Below the pieces are notes generated by a model. That model searched no databases. It was not told the DNA's origin and saw nothing but the letters and a program-made list of their open reading frames with translations. From Cladosporium sp. IMV 00045 (Eukaryota; Ascomycota; Dothideomycetes; Cladosporiales; Cladosporiaceae): a stretch of DNA of 64,000 nucleotides. The stretch is from contig MSJI02000035.1 in the NCBI GenBank assembly GCA_001931905.2, positions 20,333-84,332 on the forward strand, in the 5' to 3' direction. The stretch's first letter is position 1. The number at the start of each line of letters is the position of its first letter. This document shows positions 33,870-45,162 of this stretch, piece by piece. Both the position numbers and the translations under genes were made by a program.

Positions 33870-35113
33870 ATGCAGATCATCATTCTGACCGTCAGCATGC
33901 TTCTCGCAACTTGTGTCTCATCTGTGATAAAGAGCGCACAAGAGGGCGCTGGACAGCACAGACTTCACCGACGAATGAACGCCCTCCCTTCTCCAGAACT
34001 GGACGACCTGTCTTTGAAAGGCTGGAACTACCTAAGCCTGATGTTTCTTCCCGCGGAAACGACAGACCGAATCATACAGGAGTGGATCGCAGAGGGTAAA
34101 GAGCCCGGAGGTCCGAACGGGCACCGCCAGCGCGATTGGTTGACCGAGACCGACTTTGCCTCCATTCCAGGTTGGACTTTCTCGCCCTGTGCTGACGAGG
34201 AACACAATCTGCAGTCTATCTTTGACGCTCTGGTGAACGTGCTTCCTAAGGGCGAATCTGCGCAGCCAAGGACGCGCAAACCTGACCGGGTGAATGTGGA
34301 TTTGATGGCTCCTGAAGGCCCAAATCGGTGTTTTGTCTGGAAACAAGATGAGCGCTATTCTTCTGTCAGCGGGCAGATCAATATGGTACGTCCAATCTTC
34401 ACGCCTGAGAATGAGACACACTGCTTACAAGACTATAGCCACCGACCGGCGCAGCATTCAAGTCAGTCTACAACGTGCGCGACGGTTTTGCCGTCATCCA
34501 AGATATCTTTACGCCAGAAAACGGCAGAGAATGGCATTATCATCGAGGTGAACGAGACCGCCAAACACCCAGCGCGCAGCAAGTATCCCAGGAAATGCCG
34601 CAGATCAAAGACTGGGAGGACCTCGTGTTCGTCACCTGGGAACAAGCCAAGAAAATGACCGCCCGCGAAGGTCGACGTCCAGAACACGTCGCGCCGAGAT
34701 GGTTCGTTCAGCAAGACTACTGGGGAAGCGACCAATCCCCCCGAATCGTGAAGACATGTCTTGAGCAAATAGGCTACTACGGCCCCATCCCATCTTTTCC
34801 GGGCCAGATTTTCTTCATGGGCAGTCGGTGCTATAACGCGCTGTTGCAGACTGAGCAGAGTAAGCGCCTGATGTGGTTGTTGACTTTGCACAAGGAACGT
34901 TGGGGTTGCATGGTCTTGACTAGTGTGAGGGTGTTTCTTGGGAGTAGACCAAATGATGGCCTGCCGAGCTTGATCTGGGAAGCTGAGTTGAGTTCGCCTG
35001 AATTGGAACATCAGGCTGGTGCTGAGCTTCATAAGGCCAGGAGAGGGCCTCGGGTGGACTTGGCTGAGTTGTTCGGTGCAGGGTCTGTGGCGCCTGGTGC
35101 TGTTGGCGCTTGA
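33870..35113 (+). CDS. Secreted protein of unknown function
   Basis: Two exons (33870-34385, 34439-35113; 53-nt intron, phase 0) encode 396 residues. The N-terminus MQIIILTVSMLLATCVSS is a signal peptide. The mature part has no membrane segment. It shows block-like conservation: LKGWNYLSLMFLPAETTDRI, YNVRDGFAVIQDIFTPENG, WEDLVFVTWEQA, APRWFVQQDYWG, FFMGSRCYNALLQTEQSKRL and MVLTSVRVFLG. This pattern reminds me of uncharacterised fungal proteins with a DYWG block, but I cannot name a domain. The length is too great for a classical small effector and Cys content is low. Secretion is well supported and function is not. Confidence 0.75.
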
Positions 35114-35736
35114 TCTATCGACGGGTGCAATTCATATTCGGACCGAGAACGCGATTGTGTCCGAATGTTTTGCTTCCGTATTTGCAGACAATCTTATAAC
35201 ACTTTCTCAACAATCATTTCTGTGGCTCAAGGCAGGTACTTCTGTGTTGGTCTGCTGTGTCGTGCGGTGGATGCATCCACTAAGGAGCATGCTTTGAGCG
35301 TTTTTGCAGCAGATACATGAGTGACACCATTCAGCAAATGTATGTTCAATGACTTCTTTGCTACTGGAAGAAATTGGATGTGGATGATGATACTGACACA
35401 GTAGACCAGTGATCCTTCAACATCCACCATTTGCTATCGAACACCCCACTCAAGTGCTGAGCGTGATTGTGGCTCTTTCGCATTTGCTCAAAACTTTCAT
35501 GCGGTGGGCTGATATACTCGCCACTGAACGCCTCAATCGAGCTTATGGACCACACGACTCTCACGAGATGGGCTGATACACTTCACAGCAGTGAGTTAGC
35601 TCCTTGGACGGTGGAATACTTATTCTCGTCATGGCGCATGCTGTGATTGGCCGTTCCTCCTTTTCTTTTTTTCTTGGATCTAGCAAATGACCGATGTAAG
35701 GTAGTTTTATGCTGGATTCTCACAACCTGAAAGAAG
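35114..35736. other. Intergenic, no gene seen
   Basis: 623 bp. A GGGCTGATAYACT motif occurs twice (near 35507 and 35569). There are no supported frames. The right part is the promoter of the monooxygenase. Confidence 0.4.
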
Positions 35737-37550
35737 ATGCCACGACCAAAGGAGCAAGATGATTCGAAAACTCAAGCTGATGTTGTCGTGATCGGTGCTG
35801 GTACGTGCATCTCGGTCTTGATGCTATGAGTGTAAATCAAAGCTAAGACGACCTAGGCACATATGGAATCCAGTTTGCTAGGACATACCTCGAGATCCAT
35901 CCCGACCACGAAGTGATCGTGTTGGAAGCAGATGCTAACGTTGGAGGCCCGTGGGCTGCTCGTAAGTGATAACGGAACATCTTCGCTGGCTGTTATAGCT
36001 GACATCGGCCAGATCGAGGTTACGACTCTTTCATGACCCAGTCGCCAGTCGATTTTGTTGAGTTCTCGGACAAGCCTTTGACTGGCATCCCACGAGACGA
36101 GCTGTACTATTGCCATTTCCCTGCAAAGTACTACACGAACTACCTTGAGGAGTATGTCGACGAGCATGTCTACGCTGGCAAGACCTTGCGAAGCAGAATT
36201 AGATTCTGCACCCGTGTGGAGCATGTCACAAAGCAAGACGGTCTCTGGCATGTCTTGACAGCAAATGGGAGAAGATTCCAATCTTCAAAACTTGTTGACG
36301 CAGTTGGCCTTACCAGCGTGCCGAGAATTCCAGATACATCAGACAAAGACAGGTTCCGAGGCATCCAGCTCCATCACAAGGACTTTGGTCAATCCAATAT
36401 CTTAGAGCGACCAGACGTGCGCAGCGTTGCTGTCATCGGAGGTGCGAAGTCAGCTGCTGATGTAGCCTACGCCGCTGCAAAGGCAGGCAAGACCGTGCAT
36501 TGGATCATTCGCAAATCCGGCACAGGGCCCTCATGGTTCGTTCCTGTCTATGGCTTGGGCGGCATGGCGACCTGCTCGTCCCATGCCCTGTGGATTCGCC
36601 TGATGACACCACTGTTGGCGAGCATCTTCGCAAAGCCTGGTCCAGTGTCAAGATTTCTGTACAGTTCATCTCTCGGACAAACCATCTTCTGGAGGTTCTG
36701 GGCCTTCGTCGCATTCGTGTTGTCTTATATGACGGACTACGAGCGCAAAGACGGTCGCGCTAATGGCTTTCACAACCTCAGGCCCGAGACTGGACCATTC
36801 TGGGCGAACGACAGTAGTAGTAATGTCAACAAGCCTGACTTCCTGGACACGATTGCGAGACATGTCCATGTCTATCGGCAAGATGTTCAATCCATCGATG
36901 ATACTTCGATCCGGATCAGTGATGGTTCAGAGCTCGAAGCAGATGCTATAATCTACGCCACTGGCTGGTCAGCTGATCTGTCGTATTACGACACTCCATT
37001 GCCCTCAAAGCTCGGTCTGCCGACAATGCAACAGACGCATAGTGAAAAGGTCCAGCATCAATGGCAAGCTCTCGACGAAGAAGCCGAAGCCCGTATCACA
37101 GCTGAGATGCCCATGCTGTCTCAGAATCCCGCATGCTGGAAACCAGACACCAAGCGGAGCCCTCTACGATTGTACAAATCTATGCTACCGACTACTGACC
37201 AGTCCATCGTTTTCCTCGGAAAGACACTGATCGCGCACCCCTTCGCGGTTGCAGAAGTTGAAGCACTATGGGCAGTCGCAGCTCTCGACCAGAATATCCC
37301 ATTGCCCTCGGTGCCAAATATGGAGCGAGAGATCGCTTTGACAGTTGCGTGGTCCCGTAAGCGGTATCCTAGTCGAGGGTGGCAGGCAATGTGGTTTCCT
37401 TGGGATAGTATCCCGTTCACGGATATGCTCTTGGAGCAGTTGGGTCTTTCTAGCCATCGTGGATCAAGCTGGTGGGGCAATCTTGTTACGCCCGCATCCT
37501 CTTCAAAATTGAAAGGATTGATTGGGGAGTATCAAAGGCTCCATGGTTGA
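35737..37550 (+). CDS. Flavin-containing monooxygenase (FMO / Baeyer-Villiger type)
   Basis: Three exons (35737-35800, 35857-35961, 36013-37550; introns 56 and 51 nt) give 568 residues. The FAD-binding Rossmann motif VVIGAGTYGI (GxGxxG, about 18-27) spans the first intron. GGPWAAHRGYDSFMTQ follows across the second. FRGIQLHHKDF (about 171) is the FMO fingerprint FxGxxxHxxx. VAVIGGAKSAADVAYAAAKAG (about 195) is the NADPH Rossmann motif, cut here for length, and DAIIYATGWSADL is the usual C-terminal ATG motif. The enzyme should hydroxylate or oxygenate a small molecule using NADPH and O2. No biosynthetic cluster surrounds it, so its substrate is unknown. A hydrophobic stretch FWRFWAFVAFVLSYM might anchor it to membrane. 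Confidence 0.9.
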
Positions 37551-38695
37551 TTTGCAGGATCGATGGGATTGGGGTTACAGGGCTCAACAAAATCGTTTTC
37601 TGCAGTGAGGCCGGTATTTTTTGACCTCATCAAAACCATCTTGTGTCTTGACGTACTCAGGCATTACAGAGGCCGTTGTATTTCGAAACATTCGGCCCAC
37701 CAAGAATATTCCTGGAAGCAGCGTGAGAAGCATTGGCCCACAAGTCAACTAGACAGCACAGCCCGTCAACTTGCACGCACTTACTGCACACCGCCATACT
37801 GCAGAAAATGCGCTGCTGTGATGTGAATAGTCAGTGGTGTCTCCGGCAATTGTCGTTGCAATTTTGCATCATCAAAATAGAACAAAAGCAGGGCGAAGGA
37901 TTCAAATCCTTGTCGCTTGCAGAAACCGGTGTCAAACGCTGGCGTCTTGGCTAACAACCAAGGCGACGTTAGTTGCCGGTCGCCCTATGGTTAAGCGCCG
38001 TCGTACAATGACCAGTCATAACTCCCTGAACATGGTCGGTATCACTTCAGCCTGACCGTTCGGGTTAGCAAATACCGATGCGTCGATTTCAACGCAGATA
38101 CGTTACAAGACAAGCCTGCCGTGGATGAAGGGCGATGAGCATCTAGCTAGAGACATGGATATACCCAGGATCTTCGAAGTAATATAGAGTAACGCATCGC
38201 CTGCCCTACCAGAAGAACCGTGCACTGCAGGATCATGGCCAACACAACGAGACGGCATCCTCCCAGTCCTCTCAATCAGAAATTCTGCAGCTTGCCTTCA
38301 GAAGGAATGGTTGGTGGCCGCCGTTGCACAGCAAATTCAGGCCGAAAACACTACGCCGCGCTGCTGTTTCAACCTTGATGCCTGTAACAGGTTTATCAAC
38401 TGCAGAAGCATCGAAGGATTTGACCAGGACGTGCTACCGGTGAGAGGATACACTGCTACCATTCGCCTTGCTCAAAAGAAGTCGTGCAAGGGCGCACGGG
38501 CTGTGTTGCCTGTTGTGCCACAGAGGAAGGCAAATAAGATATCTCTCGACGATTCCCTTGTGCCGCCTCTTTCTGTTCTCTGTCCTCCTTCACAGATATC
38601 TTTGAACAAAGGAAAATCCCAGTATCGACTATCTTTGGTCTCTTCGACGACATTCCAATCGAAAAACTTTCAGCCCCATCTCAACAATCATCAAC
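37551..38695. other. Intergenic, no gene seen
   Basis: 1145 bp between the monooxygenase and the MARVEL gene. The longest frame (about 200 codons from 38311) lacks an ATG at its start and overlaps the MARVEL exon, so I reject it. A hairpin with AAGGA/TCCTT arms lies at about 37890-37910 and may belong to the monooxygenase 3' region. Confidence 0.45.
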
Positions 38696-39291
38696 ATGAT
38701 CGCCACACTCGCCACACGTCTGATGCAACTGATGTTCTCCGTCATCGTCCTCGGCCTCTCAATACACGCTTCGCAATGGCAGAACGTTGGCTCAGTACCC
38801 GCAACGACTTCTTACAGTGCCTTCGCCGGCGGCTTTGCAGTCTTCGTTTCCCTCGTCGGCATCGTGGCGATCTGGATGTCTGCTATCCCAAGCCTTATCA
38901 TGTCTGCGATTGACGCGTTAGCTTCCGTCCTTTTGCTCGCTGGTGGAGTCGTAAGTTTTAGACCAACCAATTCATTTGCATCAACGCTGACTAACATCAA
39001 CTCAAGGCATTCGCCGTCAAACTCAAGGGTATCGACTGCGGCACCGACGAAAACACGTACCACAATTCATACGAGAACGAGCTCGTCAACGGTGGTTGCG
39101 TCGACATCAAAGGCGAGTCTCGACCAAGCTGCGCGATTGGAGCTAGTTTTGAAGAGCTGTCCAGCCGATGCAAAGCGGTCGAGGCTGACACTGCGTTCCT
39201 CTTCCTTGCATGCATCTCTTGCATCGCTGCTGCGGTGCTTTGCTGGATGGCTCACAGGCGTGGTGGCGCGGGCAAGAGCTCAGCTGTCTGA
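38696..39291 (+). CDS. MARVEL-domain four-helix membrane protein
   Basis: Two exons (38696-38950, 39007-39291; 56-nt intron, phase 0) encode 179 residues. Four hydrophobic segments are visible: LMQLMFSVIVLGLSIHASQ, GGFAVFVSLVGIVAIWMSAI, IDALASVLLLAGGVAFAVKL (across the junction) and FLFLACISCIAAAVLCWMA. An extracellular-type loop with two Cys (GIDCGTDENTYH, GGCVDIKG) separates helices 3 and 4. Size and helix order match the fungal MARVEL/Nce102-like family of plasma-membrane and eisosome proteins, which sense or organise sphingolipid domains. The specific role is inferred from family only. Confidence 0.8.
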
Positions 39292-39594
39292 GCTATTGAT
39301 ATGGACCGATGGAAATATCTGGCATGTTGCCGTTGCGCAATTCATGAGACGGCGTGGATTTGATGCGGCGATTAGGGACGGAGTTCACAATGTTCAGAAA
39401 CGCCTCGCTTGCATGGCAATACGAGCTCACCACACATACATACCTAATCATGCAACTCTGCATATCCCACGCTCCCAAATGAACCCCGCCTCGCTAAGCA
39501 TCGCTTGGGCTGCAACCAGCTCTTGTGACGTGACCAGAGATGCCATCGACATTGTTTAATAGTCTCCATTCAACTTATTCATGAGGCGGTAAGA
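39292..39594. other. Short intergenic, no gene seen
   Basis: 303 bp between two plus-strand membrane-protein genes, with nothing recognisable. Confidence 0.45.
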
Positions 39595-40495
39595 ATGTCG
39601 GAATCCGGGAGCATTAGGAGCTGGGACTCGGAATCACAAGCCAGGAGACGAGCAGAGCGCGCTTCCAGAGACAAAGACGAAAAACGATTTAGGAAGCAGA
39701 AGCCGCAACGACGGAGTGGACGCAGTAACAAATCCTTCTGGGCAAAGCTACACAAAATAGCCTTCGCAACTGAAGACCCCGTGTACTACACGATATACGA
39801 GGAGACAAATCCATTGCAACCCAGAGCGTGGAGCATAAACCTTGCAACGCTTCAGCGTGTGCGCGTCCACGCTTTGCGACATGCTTTGAGCAATGAGGTC
39901 AAGAAGATGAAAGACTCTGTCGGTGATAACGCTATCAAGGCTTCGTACTCAATAAGTGGTCCGGTCGATTCACTCTTGCATGGATATTGTAGGTCACATG
40001 TCTGGACGGCAGAAGCTGTGCGCTTTGTTGACTTCTTGAACAGGTGATGCTATTCGTGACCTCGATTACATGCAACAGCGAGGAGGGAGGGACAAGGCAA
40101 AAGATCCTTTCCTTATCTCCACCTCCCGCAAGCTAGACCGCGCGCTATTCTACGATCTTGGGCTGGCCTCCGGTATCAGTGAGAAAGGCAGGGATCGTGG
40201 CCTCGCGCTCCCACCGCGAAGCCAGCAGTACGCCGAAGAGCGTCTGACCAGATTGATTGAGCGTACTGGTGGAGCGGCTGCGAGCATCGCTGCTCTCTTT
40301 GGTCCTGTGCTGATCATGATCTTTGTTCCTACTCTGGCGGCCACTTTGGCGGTTGCTTTTGCTGCAGTTTTGCTGGTTGTGATTGCCGTTGCGGTGTTCA
40401 CGGAGTTACCTGCGAACGAGGTAATGACTTTGTCGTTTACGTATGCGGCTGTGCTTGTTGTATTTATTGGGACGACGTTGGTGCCACAGGTTTAG
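39595..40495 (+). CDS. DUF6594-family two-helix membrane protein
   Basis: Two exons (39595-39988, 40044-40495; 55-nt intron) give 281 residues. The first ~50 residues are Arg/Lys/Ser-rich. The middle is helical (YYTIYEETNPLQPRAWSIN, then VRVHALRHALSNEVKKM). The C-terminus has two to three hydrophobic helices (IAALFGPVLIMIFVPTLAAT, AVAFAAVLLVVIAVAVF) and the ending EVMTLSFTYAAVLVVFIG, which I recognise as the DUF6594 C-terminal signature (xEIFAATAAYAAVLVVF). The gene lies 255 bp tail-to-tail with a NACHT-ankyrin NLR. DUF6594 proteins are abundant and uncharacterised in filamentous fungi. Whether the neighbouring NLR and this protein work together is speculation. Confidence 0.72.
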
Positions 40496-40750
40496 AAAGG
40501 TGGCGTTTGATGACAATTTGAACTCTTCTTGACTTTCTGAGCGCTCTAATACGACTCATTTCCTTGTCAGCCGCCTATGATCAACGGAACGCTTTTGCTC
40601 CAATCATTGCGATATCAAAGTGTGGCCCGTCTACAACTCGGTGACCTTCCCACAACGCTGCACTTCTACCAATATCCGATGACCATCTTCGAAGTCACCG
40701 TCACTGTCGGCGTCGAATAATAGTGGTGCCCTTGTATCGTTATCACATGC

Positions 40751-43681
40751 TCAGCAGGTTTCCTGGCGAACGATGTTGGTTGATTTGGCACCGAGCTTAT
40801 CACCATTTGAGAATTTCAAAAGCAACTCTTCTATATCAAAGCGTCCATAGCTGCGCGCTATTTGAAGAGGACGTCTCGCAAAGCCTCCTTTGAGACTCAC
40901 ATCAGCATTGTGCTCCAGTAGAATTCTGACGATACTAAGTCGACCAGTGAGACAGGCTATTACAAGGGCTGGGCCGTTTGTGCCTCCAAGATGGTTAACA
41001 TCCGCTCCTTCGCGGAGGAGAAGCTTGACGATATCGGCGTAATTCCCAAGACAAGCTGATTGGAGGGCTGTGGCGTGCGTCTCATTGTCGTTTCTGAGAT
41101 TTATGTCGGCTCCGTGTTCAAGCAGGATTTTCACACTGTCCACATGACCCTCGTTACACGCTTCCCGGAGAGGGCTTCCACCTCCCACATTGACATTCGC
41201 CCCATGAGCAATCAAATCTTTCAACATCGGGACGTTCCCAACCTTGCAGGCTAGAGTGAGAGCATTGTGTTGTCCAGCTCTTTCTGCATTGACATCTGCG
41301 CCATACTCGAGTAAGAGTTTGGTGATGTCCAGATTTCTAGAAAAATTGTTCGCAGAGTGATCCCGGACATCGTAACAAGAATAGATCGCGGCGCACAAAC
41401 AATTTAGTGAATCTTTTGCGCAGGAATTTGCATCGGCACCTTTCCTGAGAAGCAGTTCCACCATTCGAAGGTCACTTCGATGCACGGCGACACTCAAAAG
41501 AGTGGGATGTTGTTCGCTGAGTATGTTATAATCCCAGACGTTGGGCGGGCCTAAGCGCACAATCTCAGCTTCGGCCAGATGCAATGCTCCTTCCATGACG
41601 AACAAATAGAGTCTGCTGACCAGCGGGCTCAGAGCAGCATGGTCCGCTGGTCTCAAGAAGTTGTAAAGCTTGCTCCAAAGATAAACAGGAAAGTCATCGA
41701 CATAATCTTCTTGAACAATACCGCCAGAGAGTGCAAGATCTGCATGATACAGAATGCCCTGCAACGCGTAACGCAGGAAGGGATAAGAGATCAATGCTTT
41801 CTCGCTTGAATGCGCACCGAACGTGTTCACCGTTGACACATCTTCCTTGAGTTCGCCACGTTTCATGCGTAGGAGCAGATTCGTAGTCCGCGTAACATAG
41901 TGATTGCAGCACTGTTTCAATTGGTCGTGGCAGAGAGCCTCAAGGCGGTCGCGTGATTCGTGTGCATGGTGGCCCAGTTGAGAAATCAGGCTGTGCATTC
42001 CGCCTTCAAAAAGATAGTCTCGCACAGATTCGTGGATGAATTGTACGACGGGCCGCTGGAGCGTTTCGACAGTCTTAGTGGAGGGGCTTATGCGCAAGAC
42101 CTTGATCGTACCCTGTGAACCGGCCTTGCTGCTTGTTGTCTCCAGGAGGCCTTTTGATATATTGAGAATACATTTGCTCATGTCATCTAGCGTTACTTCG
42201 TCCGGGTTCCAAGCTTCGATGTCCTTGTCATTGGAGTTCGAAACGATGGCGAAGTACAGGTCCTCCCACGTCAGGTATCTCGGGGAGAAAAGAGCCAGCT
42301 GCAACACGAGTGTTAGACTTGCTCGTTCGTGGGCTTTGGTCTTCTGGACAAGGTCGTCGAACAGCGCGTGTAAATCTCCAGGGATTGCACGTAGGCGGTC
42401 ACGAAGTTGATGTATATTGCCACGATCCGTCTCGTCGTTAAGAATGCGTGTCACCAGAACTACCCACAGAAATACACCAGATGCTTTCCGCTGGACCTCT
42501 TGCTGGATCTCGAGAGCCAATTTGGAACTCCCAATACGCAGGTGGCTTCGTATGTAATGATTGATGTCGGATTCATGGCCCGAGTCATCATCCAAATAGA
42601 GGTGCTGACACTTGCCAATAGTGATGTGTGGATAATGTCGGCTCGAGAATAGCACGTTGAATTTGACCTTTGCGCTTACGGCTGACTCACCAAGGGCCTC
42701 GAAGAAGCGGACCAAATCGCGTACTTCTGACTCTTCGGCGCATTCATCAAGTGCATCAATGTAGCATGTCAGCCTGTCTGATTCCAGAGCGAGGATAGTT
42801 TCTCGAAAGATACTCTTCAGCCGTCCAAGCGACCACTCCATCTGGCCGTGATTCGCGTGAAGTTGTAAAACGCGAAGAAGGTTTGGGAGTCGGCTGTAGA
42901 TCTGGTACAGCAGTGATCGGTACATGCCCTCCAGACATTTCTGCAATATATCATTACCTCTGGCATTGAAGTAGTAAGCGATCACTGTGCCGCCTTCTTG
43001 ACCAATCTGATCCTGCTGACATGCAAACTTGGTCAGTGTCGACTTTCCAGAGCCGGGTTTGCCTTTAATCCAAAGGAAGCCATTGTGCAGGTGCAATTTC
43101 GCGGGATGCCGCCAATTCTGGTATTCTTCTCTTTCGAATAGCCATCTGCAAGTCCCAGAGTGGGTTGGCTCGATCGTGTAGTAGCGATCGTCCATGGTGT
43201 CAAACTTCAGAGCGTCGGCCGAGATTTGCGAGTCGCAGGGCTGGCTGGTATGGTGGTCCATAGAGGAGGAGGCGACATCGTGCTGTAGATAAACGGGGCC
43301 GTGATAGGTGGTGTTGCCATAGTGCACGCGAGCATTCCCCTGCGCTGTGGTATGGGAGTAGCTCTGCTGGGCCAGCTGTGGCGGTGTTGATAGCCGTGAG
43401 ATATCTGGTTCCAATCTTCGTCTTTTCGATGGCGGTTCTTCTGAGAGCAAGGACGCGATACTAAGGGCTATAGATGATGAGGCTGCCTTGGATGTCTGAA
43501 GAGTCCTCGAAGTCATGTTGCCGGCGCTCATGCTCTGAGCTTGGCTCATCACTCGGTGATAGTGACGCAGTGGTGCAGTGGATGGCGGTCGCCTCGATCC
43601 TGAAATTCGCTTGAGACCAGGAGTCTGTATGTCTGTAATCTGCAACCATAGCAGTTCAGAGAAGATGCCGCCTTGTGACAT
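40751..43681 (-). CDS. NACHT-ankyrin NLR protein
   Basis: One continuous frame, ATG 43681 to 40751, encoding 976 residues. A later start or a small N-terminal intron is possible. The first ~110 residues are disordered, with a basic KRRRLEP. Residues about 115-131 are an Asn/Gly/Tyr motif, GNARVHYGNTTYHGPVY. The NACHT ATPase follows, with CRWLFEREEYQNW, Walker A GKPGSGKST (about 207-215) and a Walker-B-like LTCYIDALDEC. VQFIHESVRDYLFE is the typical post-NACHT winged-helix block. The C-terminus holds about five to six ankyrin repeats (for example VELLLRKGADANS, LLLEYGADVNAE, VKILLEHGADINLRN, IVRILLEHNADVS). This is a HET-type STAND receptor expected to trigger regulated cell death on ligand binding. 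Confidence 0.92.
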   Translation of the reverse strand: MSQGGIFSELLWLQITDIQTPGLKRISGSRRPPSTAPLRHYHRVMSQAQSMSAGNMTSRTLQTSKAASSSIALSIASLLSEEPPSKRRRLEPDISRLSTPPQLAQQSYSHTTAQGNARVHYGNTTYHGPVYLQHDVASSSMDHHTSQPCDSQISADALKFDTMDDRYYTIEPTHSGTCRWLFEREEYQNWRHPAKLHLHNGFLWIKGKPGSGKSTLTKFACQQDQIGQEGGTVIAYYFNARGNDILQKCLEGMYRSLLYQIYSRLPNLLRVLQLHANHGQMEWSLGRLKSIFRETILALESDRLTCYIDALDECAEESEVRDLVRFFEALGESAVSAKVKFNVLFSSRHYPHITIGKCQHLYLDDDSGHESDINHYIRSHLRIGSSKLALEIQQEVQRKASGVFLWVVLVTRILNDETDRGNIHQLRDRLRAIPGDLHALFDDLVQKTKAHERASLTLVLQLALFSPRYLTWEDLYFAIVSNSNDKDIEAWNPDEVTLDDMSKCILNISKGLLETTSSKAGSQGTIKVLRISPSTKTVETLQRPVVQFIHESVRDYLFEGGMHSLISQLGHHAHESRDRLEALCHDQLKQCCNHYVTRTTNLLLRMKRGELKEDVSTVNTFGAHSSEKALISYPFLRYALQGILYHADLALSGGIVQEDYVDDFPVYLWSKLYNFLRPADHAALSPLVSRLYLFVMEGALHLAEAEIVRLGPPNVWDYNILSEQHPTLLSVAVHRSDLRMVELLLRKGADANSCAKDSLNCLCAAIYSCYDVRDHSANNFSRNLDITKLLLEYGADVNAERAGQHNALTLACKVGNVPMLKDLIAHGANVNVGGGSPLREACNEGHVDSVKILLEHGADINLRNDNETHATALQSACLGNYADIVKLLLREGADVNHLGGTNGPALVIACLTGRLSIVRILLEHNADVSLKGGFARRPLQIARSYGRFDIEELLLKFSNGDKLGAKSTNIVRQETC

Positions 43682-45162
43682 GCTCAGACCTCCATGGAGC
43701 AGACTGCGCTGTGGCTGAGCCAAAGGCGGCGTTTAGGCGAGCGCATCGCCACCATTCGAGCCATCTTTCATGCATGAAGCCAGCAGGGTCAGCTTGAGGC
43801 GGTATCAGCCTGCATTAGCCTGGGGCATGTCGCGCCACCAAAACACATGTTCGGTCGTCATCCTTACCAAGTCGTAGATGGCCGTTACTTGTCGACAATC
43901 ATGGTGGTTGAAAGCTGGCCAGCGAGCCAGTACCAAATCTCAGCGAAGCCGCGAGGTCGTCGGCAAGCTCTCTCCCTTAGATCATCTCGATAAGAATACA
44001 TGTATGTATTATTGCAACCTAAAGATCACCAGCACTCTCTGTTGCGTCCTTTTCATAGACAATGTTTTGTATAGAATGTCTCTTAACACGTCAAGGAAGC
44101 CTCGCGAAGGCCGCCGCAATCTTTCCCGACATCCTCATCAAGGCAAAATCAGCTTGTCAACAATCAGAACTCAAACCGCAGGCATACAGTACAGTAAAGA
44201 CCCCGGAGGACATCGAGAGACTCAGACAACTCGTTGGCTACGGTATTCTCGCAAGAAAAAAAATTCACAAATGCTGTCCATCAGGCCTCATCGCTAGAAC
44301 AGCAGAGACGGAACTCTGCTCACCCAGATGAGCAGAAGCAGCAAAAGCACCAAAGCACCAAAGACCTCGTCAAACTCTTCCAGAAAGCATCATCAAACAG
44401 CCTCTGAAACAAGTCAAAACCAATGCTCATATCACTCTTCTATACCAATAACGACATGGACAAAAAACAACTTGGCGATTACTCGCACGCTGACTCTCGC
44501 CCTCAAATACACTCGCTTCAGTCCCCACCCACATCAACCCAAACACGAAACAAGACCACACAACCAACATAGCCCAAGACCACACAATGCATTTTCCCAT
44601 GTCCCGATTTTCCCGCTCGCCCATTTCCCTGTTCTTCACATGTTGACTTGCATGAAACCGCGCGTCTCCCTTCTCCCCTCTGCGATCCCAGTCCATTCCT
44701 GTTCTGTGCTCACAGGAAACAGAAAACACGCTCGCTAAAGCCGACCCCCTTTTTATTAAAAAGAAAAACCGAAACAAGAAAAACAAGAAGCAGCAGACAG
44801 TTAGCACGCTCACACGCGTCAGCCTCCCAGTATTACAAAGACTTTCTTCCGGACAAAAACAAGGGAACCATGAAGAAATACACGAATCGTTGTCCACGAA
44901 GGAAGAAAACCTCAATGACAAGAGAAGAGAAGAAGCGAAGAGAAGAAACAAGGGTAGGGTCGGTATTATAGTATGGTACATGAAAGAGGGAGAAAAAAGA
45001 GGCTTGCTTTGCTTGCTTGCTTGCTTGCTTGTTTGCTTGCGCGTGCGCACGCTTCGTGCGGTAAAAGCAGGATACCCAAGCGTGGGGAAAAGTGGCAGAG
45101 AGTGAACTGCTCTCCGGTGGAAAGCAGTCGTTTTGAATGAGTAGCTTGACAAGAGCAGAAAT
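43682..45162. other. Intergenic with weak ORF and microsatellite
   Basis: 1481 bp: 5' flank of the NLR and 3' flank of GDT1. An 89-codon ATG frame (44062-44331) has plausible helical composition but no homology I recognise. A 248-codon minus-strand frame (44427-45173) lacks an ATG at its start and overlaps the last GDT1 exon, so I reject it. Confidence 0.4.
45002..45042. repeat. (GCTT)n microsatellite
   Basis: About nine imperfect GCTT/TTGC units in the 3' flank of GDT1. A counterpart of the same tetranucleotide family occurs 3' of the Vip1-like gene. Confidence 0.8.

Noticed and set aside
37880..37920. Possible tRNA T-arm (GGATTCAAATCC)
   Set aside because: The candidate A-box is about 70 nt upstream and no acceptor stem pairs; better explained as a simple hairpin.
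38311..38913. 200-codon plus-strand frame before the MARVEL gene
   Set aside because: No ATG start and overlaps the MARVEL exon in another frame; likely the MARVEL 5' leader.
44062..44331. 89-codon ATG frame upstream of the NACHT-ankyrin gene
   Set aside because: Composition is plausible, but no homology, signal peptide or intron evidence; too short to claim.
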